Assembly: GCF_000426385.1 (NCBI RefSeq)
Contig: NZ_AUFG01000002.1
Span: forward strand, 115,575-179,574
Source: Arsenicicoccus bolidensis DSM 15745
GTDB taxonomy: Bacteria; Actinomycetota; Actinomycetes; Actinomycetales; Dermatophilaceae
Direction of reading: 5' to 3'
Length of the DNA: 64,000 bases
How positions within the stretch are numbered: position 1 is the stretch's first letter; every line of letters starts with the position of its first letter. Position numbers and translations under genes: made by a program. Below, in pieces: positions 25,717 through 33,883 of the stretch. A model generated the notes under the pieces. It did not search any database. It was not told the origin of the DNA and saw only the letters and a list, made by a program, of their open reading frames with translations.

Positions 25717-26340
25717 TCAGGATCGTGGGGCGAAACCGTCGGCGAGATGGCTCATCGCCTCGACGAGGAGGGAGCGGAGGCGGGCGACCGAGGCGTCGTC
25801 CGCGTGGCCGCGATCACCGTCGTCGACGTGCTGCTCGTCCGCCCAGGCGTCGACCGCCACCCGCCCCGCGGCCATGATCATGGCGGCCTGCACGTGGACG
25901 TGCAGGGGCGGGGTGTCCTCGGGGAGCCGACGCCCGAGGGACTCCGCCATACGGCCCTCGGCGTAGTCCCACACCTGGCGCTCGACGGTCATCGCGGGAC
26001 GGGTGTCGCGGCAGAGAACCATGACCTCGACGAGCTGGTGGAGCTCGCCGGGCACCACTCCCTGCGTGAGCGCTTCGACAGCCGCCTCGGGGACCGGCTC
26101 GTCGAGGGGACGCTCGTCGAAGGCGGCGAGGGCACGCGCCACGAAGTCCGTCGCGGGCACGGACAGGACGGCCTCGGTGGTCGGGAAGTAGTTGAAGAAG
26201 GTCCGTCGGGACACACCGGCGCGGTCGGCGATCGCTTCGGCGCTCAGTGCCTCGACACCGGACGCCCTCGAGATCTCCAGCGCCGCGTCCACGAGGGCGG
26301 CCCGGGTCTCTCGCTTGGCGACGTCACGGCGGTTCTCCAC
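25717..26340 (-). CDS. TetR-family regulator of the MMPL exporter
   Basis: This 207-residue protein has a TetR HTH (residues about 10-56; LSAEAIADRAGVSRRTFFNY) and a helical ligand domain of the AcrR_C-like type. The GTG start at 26340 lies 6 nt after TAGGGT. Repeated GTGCA half-sites upstream of it are a likely autoregulatory operator. It is cotranscribed with the MMPL gene, which suggests ligand-relieved repression of efflux. Confidence 0.87.
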   Translation of the reverse strand: MENRRDVAKRETRAALVDAALEISRASGVEALSAEAIADRAGVSRRTFFNYFPTTEAVLSVPATDFVARALAAFDERPLDEPVPEAAVEALTQGVVPGELHQLVEVMVLCRDTRPAMTVERQVWDYAEGRMAESLGRRLPEDTPPLHVHVQAAMIMAAGRVAVDAWADEQHVDDGDRGHADDASVARLRSLLVEAMSHLADGFAPRS

Positions 26341-26346
26341 GGCCCA

Positions 26347-26393
26347 ACCCTATGCTCGTTGCACCCAGTGCACCAAATGCACAGCGTGCACCC
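26347..26393 (-). promoter_or_regulatory. Promoter and operator of tetR-MMPL
   Basis: TAGGGT (26347-26352) sits 6 nt before the GTG. Upstream are TGCACCCAGTGCACC and TGCACAGCGTGCACC (26360-26393), two TGCAC-N4-TGCAC units forming a probable TetR site over the -35 region. Confidence 0.5.
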
Positions 26394-26419
26394 ACGGATC
26401 AGGGCCGAGAGGCTGTAAA

Positions 26420-26968
26420 TCAGCCGCGAAGCTTCCCAGTCATAGGGGCGAGCTGGTCGAGCATGCCGGCGAGCTCGGCCGGGCGCCGGTCGAGCGGGGC
26501 CAGGCCGTCGTCGCCGAAGTCGGTGAACAGCCCGAGCGCGACCTGAGCCCGAACGCCGACCATCTGGAAGTTGGCGACCGAGGTGCGCCAGTGCTCGACC
26601 GCACGGACACCGCCGTCAGCGCCGTACGACACGAAGCCGACCGCCTTGCCGATCCACTCGCCACCCAGGCTGTCGAAGGCGTTCTTGAACGCGCCCGGCA
26701 CCGAGTGGTTGTACTCCGGGGTGACGAAGACGAAGCCGTCGCAGGCGTCGATCGCCTGGCTCCAGCGCGTGACCCGCTCGTCGTCGTACTGCCTCTTGGC
26801 CGCGCCGGGGACGGCGGCGCTGGTGAGCAGCGGGACGTCGAAGGCCTTGAGGTCGATCAACTCGTAGTCCGCGTCGCCGCGAGCCTGGGCGCCCTCGAGC
26901 ACCCAGCGGGCGACGGCCTCGGCCTTGCGGCCCTCGCGGATGGATCCGATGATGATGCCGATCTTCAC
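26420..26968 (-). CDS. NADPH-dependent FMN reductase
   Basis: This 182-residue flavodoxin-like protein has GIIIGSIREGRKAEAVA (FMN phosphate loop), the FVFVTPEYNHSVPGAFKNAF motif and the FVSYGADGGVRAVEHWR segment, all standard for the ArsH/ChrR-like NADPH:FMN reductase family. It reduces FMN, quinones or other oxidants in the cytoplasm. The GTG at 26968 follows AGGAGCG. An upstream extension of 18 residues is not family-like. It lies alone between the tetR operon and a truncated DUF1905 gene. Confidence 0.9.
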   Translation of the reverse strand: MKIGIIIGSIREGRKAEAVARWVLEGAQARGDADYELIDLKAFDVPLLTSAAVPGAAKRQYDDERVTRWSQAIDACDGFVFVTPEYNHSVPGAFKNAFDSLGGEWIGKAVGFVSYGADGGVRAVEHWRTSVANFQMVGVRAQVALGLFTDFGDDGLAPLDRRPAELAGMLDQLAPMTGKLRG

Positions 26969-27037
26969 GGTGCGCTCCTGGTAGTGGGGTTGATCCGTCA
27001 ACCAGTGTGGCAGCCGAGGCACCTCCAGCGGGGGTCG

Positions 27038-27205
27038 TCAGCGCGCGTCCATCCCCCAGCCGTAGCTGACGAGGGGTGCGACCTCGCCGAGCACGTCGGC
27101 CAGGTCTGCCGGCACGGAGACGAAGTGGAACGGGGCGGGCCCGCGCCAGTGCCACACCTCGGCAGCGAAGGAGACCTCGACCGGATCCAGCAGCATGCGC
27201 TCCAT
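27038..27205 (-). pseudogene. Truncated DUF1905 gene
   Basis: The 55-codon frame encodes VSFAAEVWHWRGPAPFHFVS, the N-terminal half of the DUF1905 fold. It ends at SYGWGMDAR and a TGA exactly where the family continues with further conserved strands after YGWGM. The length is about half the usual, and the 70 bp after the stop contain nothing that resumes the family pattern. The 3' half has probably been deleted, leaving a non-functional or short product. Confidence 0.65.
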
Positions 27206-27262
27206 CCCGCGAGCCTACGGAGGGTTGCGGTCGATCGGCGTCCGGTGCCGTGGGGGTGGCCC

Positions 27263-28711
27263 TCAGCGGCGCAGGTCTCGCGGCAGCTCCTCGAGCAGTC
27301 GCAGCCAGAGCTCGCTGGCGGTGGGATAGCTGGGGACGGCGTGCCGCAGCACCGACACGGGGACCCGGCCGGTGATGGCGATGGTCGCCGCGTGGAGCAG
27401 CTCTCCCGCGTCCGGACCCACGAAGGTCGCACCCACCACCGTCCTGGAGGCGCGGTCGACGACGAGGGAGGCTGTGCCGGAGGCGTCGTCGCGGAGGAGG
27501 GCCGCGCCGGCCGCCCCCGTGAAGGGGACCTCGACGACCTCGACCTCAGCCTCGCCGTAGCGCTCCCGGGCCTGGGCCGCCGTGAGGCCCACCCAGGCCA
27601 CCTGCGGATCGGTGAACACCACCTGCGGCACGGGCACCTCGTCCGGCTCGGGCTCGGGCTCTGCGCCGGTGGCGCGGGCGGCCAGCCGCTGGCCGAGGAC
27701 GCGGGCGCGGTACTTGCCCCAGTGCGTGAGCGGCGCCTCCCCGCTGGCATCGCCCACAGCCAGGAGCCAGTCCAGCACCTCTCCCCGGCTGCCGTCCGAG
27801 GACGAGCTCGTATGACGGAGAAGGGCGTCCGCGTCCAGCCCCACCGTCTCGAGCCCGACGTCGTCGAGGCGCGGGCGTCGTCCCGTGGCGAGCAGCAGCT
27901 CGTCGGCCACCACCTCCTCGGCCTCACCGTTGATGAGGCGAACGGTCCCGCCGTGGACGCGGCCGAGGCCCGTGTCCTCGGCGTCGTCACGGCGGCACTC
28001 CGTCACCTCGACGCCCAGGCGCACGTCGACGCCGGCCCCGCGCAGGGCCTCGAGCACGGCGTCGGACGCGAAAGGCTCGGCACCGCCGAGCAGCCGGTCG
28101 CCGCGGACCAGCATCGTGACGCGCGAGCCCAGGGCCGCCATCCAGGTCGCGGCCTCGCACGCGACGACACCGCCACCCACGATCACCAGCCGTTCCGGCA
28201 CCTCCACCACGCCCGTGGCGTCCCGAGAACCCCACGGCTGGGCGGCGGCATACGGCTCGGGCACGACGGGGCTGCTGCCGGTGGCGATCACGACGGCGTG
28301 GCGGGCGTGCAGCACCAGCGGCGCCTGTCCCTCCCGCGCGACCTCCACGGTGCGGGAACCGGTGATGCGGCCATGTCCGCGCACCACGTCGATGCCCGCG
28401 CCCTCGGCCCAGTCGACCTGCCCCGAGTCGTCGTAGTGCGACACCCACTCGTCCCGCCGCGCCAGCAGCGCCGTGACGTCGAGGTGGGGACGGGCCACAC
28501 CACCGAGGTGGGCCGCGGTGGACGCCACCTCGATGGGTCGGAGCAACGCCTTGCTCGGCATGCACGCGTAGTAGGAGCACTCGCCTCCCACCAGCTCGCG
28601 CTCCACCAGGACGGCCGTCAGACCGGAGTCCTCCGTGGCGTACTGGGCGATGTTCTCGCCCACGGGGCCGCCCCCGAGGACGACGACGTCATAGGTCTGG
28701 TCGGCGCTCAT
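27263..28711 (-). CDS. Pyridine nucleotide-disulfide oxidoreductase (Lpd/MerA-like)
   Basis: This 482-residue flavoenzyme has an FAD site VVVLGGGPVGENIA, redox pair Cys45/Cys50 (GGECSYYACMPSKALL), an NAD(P)-binding VIVGGGVVACEAATWMA and the second FAD segment LLAVGDASGEAPLTHWGKY, then a dimerisation domain. The expected catalytic His-Glu pair near the C-terminus is replaced: VLRHAVPSYPTASELW lacks the usual HPHPTLSE form. It may be a soluble transhydrogenase-like or quinone reductase. It is divergent from the S41 gene, and the two starts share an inverted repeat. Confidence 0.85.
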   Translation of the reverse strand: MSADQTYDVVVLGGGPVGENIAQYATEDSGLTAVLVERELVGGECSYYACMPSKALLRPIEVASTAAHLGGVARPHLDVTALLARRDEWVSHYDDSGQVDWAEGAGIDVVRGHGRITGSRTVEVAREGQAPLVLHARHAVVIATGSSPVVPEPYAAAQPWGSRDATGVVEVPERLVIVGGGVVACEAATWMAALGSRVTMLVRGDRLLGGAEPFASDAVLEALRGAGVDVRLGVEVTECRRDDAEDTGLGRVHGGTVRLINGEAEEVVADELLLATGRRPRLDDVGLETVGLDADALLRHTSSSSDGSRGEVLDWLLAVGDASGEAPLTHWGKYRARVLGQRLAARATGAEPEPEPDEVPVPQVVFTDPQVAWVGLTAAQARERYGEAEVEVVEVPFTGAAGAALLRDDASGTASLVVDRASRTVVGATFVGPDAGELLHAATIAITGRVPVSVLRHAVPSYPTASELWLRLLEELPRDLRR

Positions 28712-28812
28712 GCCCCCAGTCTGCCCGTGCCCGGCGTCCTACCACGGTCTGACGAGGTGTCGACCTGAGGCCGATGCCGCCGACCTCGGCCTCTGGCGAG
28801 TCTGGGGGCATG
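28709..28812. promoter_or_regulatory. Inverted repeat at two divergent start codons
   Basis: CATGCCCCCAG (28709-28719) and CTGGGGGCATG (28802-28812) are exact reverse complements. Each contains the start codon of one of the two divergent genes, preceded by AGACT or AGTCT. The dyad spans the whole intergenic region and may coordinate both genes. Confidence 0.45.
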
Positions 28813-29820
28813 GCACACACCACCCCGCACCCTCGCCGAGGCCGCCGAGGCCGTCGAGTCCTGATCCGCCTCGGTGCGTCCCTCCTCGTTGTCTCCCTGC
28901 TCGCGCTCCTGGCGATCTGGCAGCTGGGCCCCCGCTACGGGCTCTACCTCGTGCCGCCGTCCCCGGCCGCGTACGCCGACGACGCCCTGCAGAAGATGGA
29001 CCAGGGCTACTACGCGCAGGGCCCGGCGTGGGAGGCAGCGCGAGCCAAGGCCGTGCGCGACACCCGGGACGCGTCGAGCCATGCCGACACGCTGCCCGCG
29101 CTGCGGGAGGCCGTGGCCGTCGCCGGCGGCAGGCACTCGAAGATCTTCCCTGCGGGCGAGTCGCTGTCGTCCTTCGACAAGGACCGCCCGCTGCCGACCG
29201 TGACGCGGACCGGCCCGGTGACCACGATCACCGTCCCCAAGGTGAGCGCCGAGGACCAAGGCTTCCAGCAGCGCTACGCCAAGACCCTCACCCACGGGAT
29301 CGCCGGCGCCGACGCCGCCACGACGTGCGGCTGGATCGTCGACACCCGCCACAACCACGGTGGCGACATGCGCCCGATGCTGGCCGGGCTGTCCCCGCTG
29401 CTGGACGACGGCAAGATCGCGGGCTTCGTGACGCGGACGGGCGGCACGACCGACGTGACCGTCGCCGGTGGCACGATCCGCGTGGGCGGTGCGGACGCCA
29501 TGTCCGCCGAGTCGCGCCCGAAGTCCACCAAGCCCGTCGCCGTCCTGCAGGGCCCCGACAACGGCAGCTCGGGCGAGGTCGTCGTGCTGGCCTTCAAGGG
29601 CGCACCGGGCGCGCGGTCCTTCGGAGCGCCGACGGCGGGCTACTCGTCGGCCAACCAGACCGTCAGGCTGTATGACGGGACGCAGATGCTGCTGACCACC
29701 GCGCTCGACACGGACCGCCACGGCAAGACCTATGGTGGCCCGATCGCTCCCGACCAGGTCGCTCCCGTCGACACAGCCCATGAGGCAGCGCGGACGTGGC
29801 TCCAGCAGCAGTGCCGCTGA
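28810..29820 (+). CDS. S41 family serine protease, membrane anchored
   Basis: This 336-residue protein has one N-terminal transmembrane helix (about residues 20-40) and an extracytoplasmic S41 (tail-specific protease) domain. WIVDTRHNHGGDMRPML is the conserved S41 strand-loop. NGSSGEVVVLAFKG carries the catalytic Ser (SSGE), and SFGAPTAGYSSANQTVRL is the following conserved segment. No PDZ domain is visible, which is unusual for Ctp enzymes but common in short S41 proteins. The ATG at 28810 was preferred to 28774 because it lies in the shared dyad. Confidence 0.83.
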   Translation: MAHTTPHPRRGRRGRRVLIRLGASLLVVSLLALLAIWQLGPRYGLYLVPPSPAAYADDALQKMDQGYYAQGPAWEAARAKAVRDTRDASSHADTLPALREAVAVAGGRHSKIFPAGESLSSFDKDRPLPTVTRTGPVTTITVPKVSAEDQGFQQRYAKTLTHGIAGADAATTCGWIVDTRHNHGGDMRPMLAGLSPLLDDGKIAGFVTRTGGTTDVTVAGGTIRVGGADAMSAESRPKSTKPVAVLQGPDNGSSGEVVVLAFKGAPGARSFGAPTAGYSSANQTVRLYDGTQMLLTTALDTDRHGKTYGGPIAPDQVAPVDTAHEAARTWLQQQCR

Positions 29821-29826
29821 TGGAGG

Positions 29827-30292
29827 TCAGGTGAGCAGGGCGTCCGTGGCGTCGTCCGTCGCGCCACCAAAGTAGCGCTCCAGCACAGCGGAGAAGGCCT
29901 GGTCCTGCGGGTCAGCGCGGTGGAAGAGGGTCATGGACGAGCGCAGCTTCATGGCGTCGATGCCACCCATCACGGAGTCAGCGGTCGCCTCCTGAGGCAG
30001 CGCCAGGAGCGCGTCGCAGCACTCGTGCAGTCGAGGTCCGAGGACGGGATGCGCGAGGTAGGCGCTGGCCTCGTCGAGGTCCGAGGACGGGATGCGCGAG
30101 GTAGGCGCTGGCCTCGTCGAGGTCCGCGATGCCGTAGCGGACGGCCATGCCGCTGTGACCCAGCCCGCGAACCTGGGGCAGCACGAACCACATCCAGTGG
30201 CTGGTCTTGCGACCACGGCGTAGCTCGGCCAGGGCCTGGTCGTAGGTGCCGTTCGCATCCTGGGCCTGCACGAAGCGCGAGAGGTCGTCCAT
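29827..30292 (-). pseudogene. DUF1810 gene disrupted by a 43-bp tandem duplication
   Basis: The 5' part (ATG at 30292) encodes MDDLSRFVQAQDANGTYDQ and LRRGRKTSHWMWFVLPQVRG, and the 3' part encodes LHECCDALLALPQEATADSV and AVLERYFGGATDDATDALL; both are DUF1810. A 43-bp unit present twice between them shifts the frame. Removing one copy restores a continuous frame of 140 residues, the normal family length. DUF1810 proteins resemble calpastatin-like small proteins of unknown function. The duplication looks recent; an assembly or sequencing artefact is also possible. Confidence 0.85.
30031..30126. repeat. 43-bp tandem duplication inside the DUF1810 gene
   Basis: Two identical copies (30031-30073 and 30074-30116) are followed by the first 10 bases of a third. 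The unit length is not divisible by three, so the duplication frameshifts the gene. Confidence 0.9.
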
Positions 30293-30299
30293 GCGGACC

Positions 30300-30390
30300 A
30301 CTGTGCCACCGGATGCACTGTGCCACCGGATGCACAGCGCCACCCGGGAGCACAGCGCCACCCGGTGCAGACCCCAGCGCCAACGGGTGC
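30300..30390. repeat. Tandem 17-18-bp repeats upstream of the DUF1810 gene
   Basis: Two identical copies of ACTGTGCCACCGGATGC (30300-30316, 30317-30333) are followed by diverged copies at 30334-30351, 30352-30368 and 30376-30390 (AGCGCCA(C/A)CGGGTGC). They lie in the DUF1810 leader region; the rest of the 155-bp gap down to 30448 contains no gene. Confidence 0.75.
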
Positions 30391-30447
30391 ACAGCGCGGC
30401 GACTCGCTCAGGCCGTGAGGTGATGCTGCGGGTCGGGCTCTGCGGGG

Positions 30448-31875
30448 TCAGGTGGTTCGGGGTTGCGCGGTTCCAGGGTCAGGCCGTCCGGGGTCGGGAG
30501 GGTCGACGTCCGGTGGGCTGACCTCGTTCGGGAGGGGCTCTGACGAGCCCGATTCCGGTGGCTTGGGGCGCCAGCTCGCGCCGACGCGGGTGACGTCCCA
30601 CTCCACGCGCGTCCCGTCGGGGGTGACACGGCCGGTGATGTCGTGGTGGTGGATGAACGTGTGGTGGTAGTGGCAGACCAGGGCGAGGTTGTCGAGGTCG
30701 GTCGCGCCGCCGTCGGCCCAGTGGGTGATGTGGTGCGCCTGGGACCAGGAGGGCGGGGACTGGCAGCCGGGGAAGGTGCAGCCGCGGTCGCGGACGCACA
30801 GCGCCGTGCGTTGCCAGGGCTTGGCCGTGCGCTCCGTGCGCCCGACCACCAGGGGCTGCCCGTCCTTGCCGACGTAGACCCGGGTCAGGTCGGCGCCGCA
30901 CGACAGCAGGCGGGTGTCCTGGGGCAGCAGGGTGGTGCCGAGCTCGTCACGGCCGGCGACGGGGCGTTCGCAGTCGCAGTCCTGGCCGGGCAGGGGTCGA
31001 CCGAAGCTGTCGCGGGCCTGGTGCTCGCACGCGCGGTGCAGCGCCTCGATCGGCAGGATCAGGGCGACCTGGGTGGAGGCGCCGAGGGGGCCGGTCTCGC
31101 CCAGTCCTGCGACCCTGGCGAACGCAGCGACCAGAGCGTCGGCGCGGCGCTGGCCCGCCGTGCGCAGGTCTCGCGCCCCGGTGTCGGGGTCGGGGCTGGG
31201 GGCGGCGAGTGCCGTGAGTGCGGCGTCGACGATCGCCTTGTCCGCAGGTGGCAGCCTCGCCTCCAGGCGCCACATGCCGTCCGCCAGGGGCCGGAATGCC
31301 GTCACGGCGCGTCGGGACTGCTGGTGCTCGTGCTCCCGGTCCTCGCTGGGGCGGGTACCGAACCGGGCGAGCATCTCGTCGTGGAACTCCCGCAGGTCTC
31401 GGCGGCTCATCGAGCCCCGGGCGAGCTGCACCGCACCCTCGACGATCGCGTCGTGCGTGGCCGGGTCGGTCGCTCCGAACAGCTCGGCGATGCACTCTGC
31501 GGCGGTGATCGCGTCCCCCGGGGTGACCTCGCCGCTCGTCATCGCGTCACGCAAGGAGGCGTGGGATGCGGGGGTGGTGGCGTCGATGGCCCGGGCGATC
31601 AGGGCGGCCTCGTTGTGCTTGACCGCGGCGCCGGCGTCCACGAGCCACTGCGCGGGGGTGCGCGAGCCGGACTCCAGCACCACGCCACGGGTCTTTGCCT
31701 CGGCCGTGGTCGCGACCAACGCCCCGCGGGCGACCACCATCAGCTCCGACAGCTCGACGGCCAGAGCGGCCAGGTCCTGACCCTGGACGGACGGCAGACC
31801 CCCACCGATCGTGCGCAGCGCGTCGAGAGCTCCGGTCAGGGAGCCCCTCGCGTCGAGCACGTCGATGTACGTCAT
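30448..31875 (-). CDS. 13E12-type DUF222/HNH endonuclease protein
   Basis: This 475-residue protein has an N-terminal DUF222 domain (about 20-330) and a C-terminal HNH domain (GCTFPGCQSPPSWSQAHHIT, then HWADGGATDLDNLALVCHYH). The HNH motif is complete (HH, N, H). A Pro/Glu/Asp-rich tail ends the protein. The family is multicopy in actinobacterial genomes and its role is unproven. The ATG at 31875 lies 6 nt after TATTCT, so it is leaderless; longer upstream frames are antisense to the GNAT gene. A second, truncated-by-window copy lies at 63264. Confidence 0.87.
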   Translation of the reverse strand: MTYIDVLDARGSLTGALDALRTIGGGLPSVQGQDLAALAVELSELMVVARGALVATTAEAKTRGVVLESGSRTPAQWLVDAGAAVKHNEAALIARAIDATTPASHASLRDAMTSGEVTPGDAITAAECIAELFGATDPATHDAIVEGAVQLARGSMSRRDLREFHDEMLARFGTRPSEDREHEHQQSRRAVTAFRPLADGMWRLEARLPPADKAIVDAALTALAAPSPDPDTGARDLRTAGQRRADALVAAFARVAGLGETGPLGASTQVALILPIEALHRACEHQARDSFGRPLPGQDCDCERPVAGRDELGTTLLPQDTRLLSCGADLTRVYVGKDGQPLVVGRTERTAKPWQRTALCVRDRGCTFPGCQSPPSWSQAHHITHWADGGATDLDNLALVCHYHHTFIHHHDITGRVTPDGTRVEWDVTRVGASWRPKPPESGSSEPLPNEVSPPDVDPPDPGRPDPGTAQPRTT

Positions 31876-31942
31876 ACAGGGAGAATATCGAAAGAAGACT
31901 CGAAACTGAAGACACTTCGGAGTTATTTGTCCATGTTTGACC

Positions 31943-32506
31943 CTATGCGCTTGTGGACCGACGCAGCGTGATGCTCCGGACGAAACGCCGCTCGATACGA
32001 CCCGAGTCGTCGTCGAGGACGGTCTCGTCCGTCGGCCGCCAGCCGGCGCGTTCGTAGGCCCGCTTGGCGCGGTCGTTGGCGTCGATGACGAGGAGCTCGA
32101 GCCGGGTCCACCTGCCGGTGCGGCCATGCTCGTCGACCGCCCCCAGGAGCGCGGGGGCGATCCCCCTCCCCCAGGCCCCCGGATCGACGGCGAGATAGAA
32201 CAGCTCGAGCGCGTCCCCCCGCGGCGCCACGAGAGCGAACCCCGCGGCCACCCCGTCCGCCTCCGCGAGCAGCAGGACCGCCCCCGGCAGGGCCAGGCGC
32301 CGGCGGATGCCGACCGCCACCTCGTCGAGCGGCCGGGTCGTCGTGAGGTCATCGCGACGCGCCACCGCCTGGGACCAGATCCGAGCTGCGGCGAGCACGC
32401 CCGCATCGTCAGGTACAGCGGCGCGCACGTCGATCAACGCGCGGTCAGGGAGGGGGCGGGTCGTCAAACGGCCATGAAAGCACCGACGCCGCGACGCGCT
32501 GATCAA
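31943..32506 (-). CDS. GNAT-family acetyltransferase
   Basis: This protein of up to 187 residues has a GNAT fold: VRAAVPDDAGVLAAARIWSQ at the start, LELFYLAVDPGAWGRGIAPA (the acetyl-CoA-binding pyrophosphate loop GRGIA) and VIDANDRAKRAYERAGWRP. It acetylates an unidentified amine. The start is uncertain: a TTG at 32506 overlaps the vapC stop (TTGA), while a GTG at 32428 is closer to the domain. Following the vapBC genes in the same direction, it could be a third gene of that operon. Confidence 0.8.
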   Translation of the reverse strand: MISASRRRCFHGRLTTRPLPDRALIDVRAAVPDDAGVLAAARIWSQAVARRDDLTTTRPLDEVAVGIRRRLALPGAVLLLAEADGVAAGFALVAPRGDALELFYLAVDPGAWGRGIAPALLGAVDEHGRTGRWTRLELLVIDANDRAKRAYERAGWRPTDETVLDDDSGRIERRFVRSITLRRSTSA

Positions 32507-32919
32507 CCCAGGTGCCGCTCCACCACGCGCAGGTCGAGCCCCTCGATCGCCTCGAAGTCGGCTGGGTTGGCCGTGTAGACGGGCAGGCCGTTGGCCAGCG
32601 CGGTGGCGGCGATCAGGGCGTCGTAGGCCCTGGCCGAGGGCTTGCGCCCGGCAGACCGCAGACTCGCCGCGATCCGACCGAACGATCTCGCCGCGGATGC
32701 ATCGAAGGGCAGTGGGTCGAAGTCCGCCTCGGCCTGCTGCAGGTGTGCCTGACGCGCTGCCCGCTGCTCCGAGGTGCGCGCGACGAGCGGTCCGACCGAC
32801 AGCTCCGCGAGCGTGATCGCGGTGATGACCGGCTCGTCCGGCAGGGACGCGGGGTCCAGCGAAGCCAGGTCGATGACCGCGGAGGTGTCCAGGACTCCGC
32901 GCGGGTCGGTTCCGCTCAC
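32503..32919 (-). CDS. vapC: VapC-type PIN-domain toxin
   Basis: This 138-residue PIN-domain ribonuclease has the acidic residues of the family in GVLDTSAVIDLASL (first Asp), the ITAITLAELSVGPL segment (Glu) and ARAYDALIAATALANGLPVY (Asp). The C-terminal PADFEAIEGLDL includes the last acidic residue. It should cleave a cellular RNA with Mg2+ or Mn2+. The GTG start overlaps the antitoxin stop (GTGA), indicating coupled translation. It is transcribed with VapB from the palindromic promoter at 33160. Confidence 0.9.
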   Translation of the reverse strand: MSGTDPRGVLDTSAVIDLASLDPASLPDEPVITAITLAELSVGPLVARTSEQRAARQAHLQQAEADFDPLPFDASAARSFGRIAASLRSAGRKPSARAYDALIAATALANGLPVYTANPADFEAIEGLDLRVVERHLG

Positions 32920-33152
32920 AGGCTGGGGTCCAGGAGCGCGTCGATGTCGGCCTGCAGCGACCGGGCGTCGACGTGCGGGAGGGCTTGCCGTCGCCGCACC
33001 AGCTCCGTCGCGGTCAGACGCCGGCATGGCAGAGGCGCGACGGTAGCGACCGGTTCGCCGTCGCGCGTCACGGTCAGGCTCTCGCCCCGCGCGACGCGAG
33101 CCAGCACGTCGGCGCTGCGGTTGCGCAGGTCCCTCACCGTGACGCTGTCCAT
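32916..33152 (-). CDS. vapB: VapB-type (Phd/YefM-like) antitoxin
   Basis: This 78-residue protein has a Phd/YefM-like N-terminus (MDSVTVRDLRNRSADVLARV, then ARGESLTVTRDGEPVATVAP) and a C-terminal toxin-binding tail (DARSLQADIDALLDPSL). The first domain binds DNA and the tail occupies the VapC active site. The ATG at 33152 lies 6 nt after TACGCT, inside the palindrome flank, so the mRNA is probably leaderless and self-repressed. Its stop overlaps vapC. Confidence 0.88.
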   Translation of the reverse strand: MDSVTVRDLRNRSADVLARVARGESLTVTRDGEPVATVAPLPCRRLTATELVRRRQALPHVDARSLQADIDALLDPSL

Positions 33153-33158
33153 GCCACG

Positions 33159-33179
33159 AGCGTATCACCGGTGATACGC
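33159..33179 (-). promoter_or_regulatory. vapBC operator: perfect 20-bp palindrome over the -10
   Basis: GCGTATCACCGGTGATACGC (33160-33179) is fully self-complementary and overlaps the -10 hexamer TACGCT (33159-33164), which lies 6 nt before the vapB ATG. This is the expected autorepression site of the VapBC complex. Confidence 0.8.
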
Positions 33180-33225
33180 AACGGGGGTTCGGGGCGTTGT
33201 CGGTCGTGGTCACTAGGTTGACGGC

Positions 33226-33798
33226 ATGACCAGCGAGCAGTGGGACGGGGAGGCCGAGACCTTCGACGACGAGCCGGATCACGGGTTGCGCGACGAGACG
33301 ACGCGGGCGGCCTGGCGGGACCTGCTGCTGTCGGTGCTGCCACCGGCGCCAGCGCGGATCGCCGACATCGGGTGCGGCACGGGCACCCTGTCACGCCTCC
33401 TCATGGACGAGGGGTACGACGTCGACGGCCTGGACCTTTCCCCCGCCATGATCGAGCGGGCGAGGACCAAGGTGCCGGAGGCGACCTTCGTCGTGGGGGA
33501 CGCCGCGGCACCTTCCCTGACACGCGGTGCGTATGACGTGGTCCTGTGCCGTCACGTCCTGTGGGCACTGCCGGATCCCGTCGCAGCCCTCGCACGCTGG
33601 GTGGCTCTGCTGCGCCCCGGCGGAGCGGTCGTCCTGGTCGAGGGGAGCTGGACGACGGGCGCCGGCCTCACCGCTGACGAGACGGTCCGGATCGTCAGGT
33701 CCGTCCGGGCGGAGGCCACCGTCCAGCACCTCCCCGACGCCGTCTACTGGGGCAAGGAGGTCGCCGACGAGCGTTACCTCGTCGTCAGCCGCCGGTGA
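33226..33798 (+). CDS. SAM-dependent methyltransferase
   Basis: This 190-residue class I methyltransferase has motif [16 protein letters not shown] (near residues 45-59), the acidic [16 protein letters not shown] and the post-[17 protein letters not shown] segment. It is a Methyltransf_11/25-type enzyme with an unidentified substrate. The ATG at 33226 lies 6 nt after TAGGTT with no ribosome site, a leaderless start. It is divergent from vapBC and not clearly part of an operon. Confidence 0.88.
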   Translation: MTSEQWDGEAETFDDEPDHGLRDETTRAAWRDLLLSVLPPAPARIADIGCGTGTLSRLLMDEGYDVDGLDLSPAMIERARTKVPEATFVVGDAAAPSLTRGAYDVVLCRHVLWALPDPVAALARWVALLRPGGAVVLVEGSWTTGAGLTADETVRIVRSVRAEATVQHLPDAVYWGKEVADERYLVVSRR

Positions 33799-33883
33799 CG
33801 GGACAGGGTCCACATCCGGGCCGTATGTCGGGCCCCGGGGCGATAGCGTGAGCCGGGACACCCCGTCTCCCCGTGGAGGTCCC

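Noticed and set aside
30448..32406. A 652-codon frame extending the 13E12 protein upstream
   Set aside because: The added N-terminus is antisense to the GNAT gene and lacks family similarity; the leaderless ATG at 31875 fits the DUF222 start.
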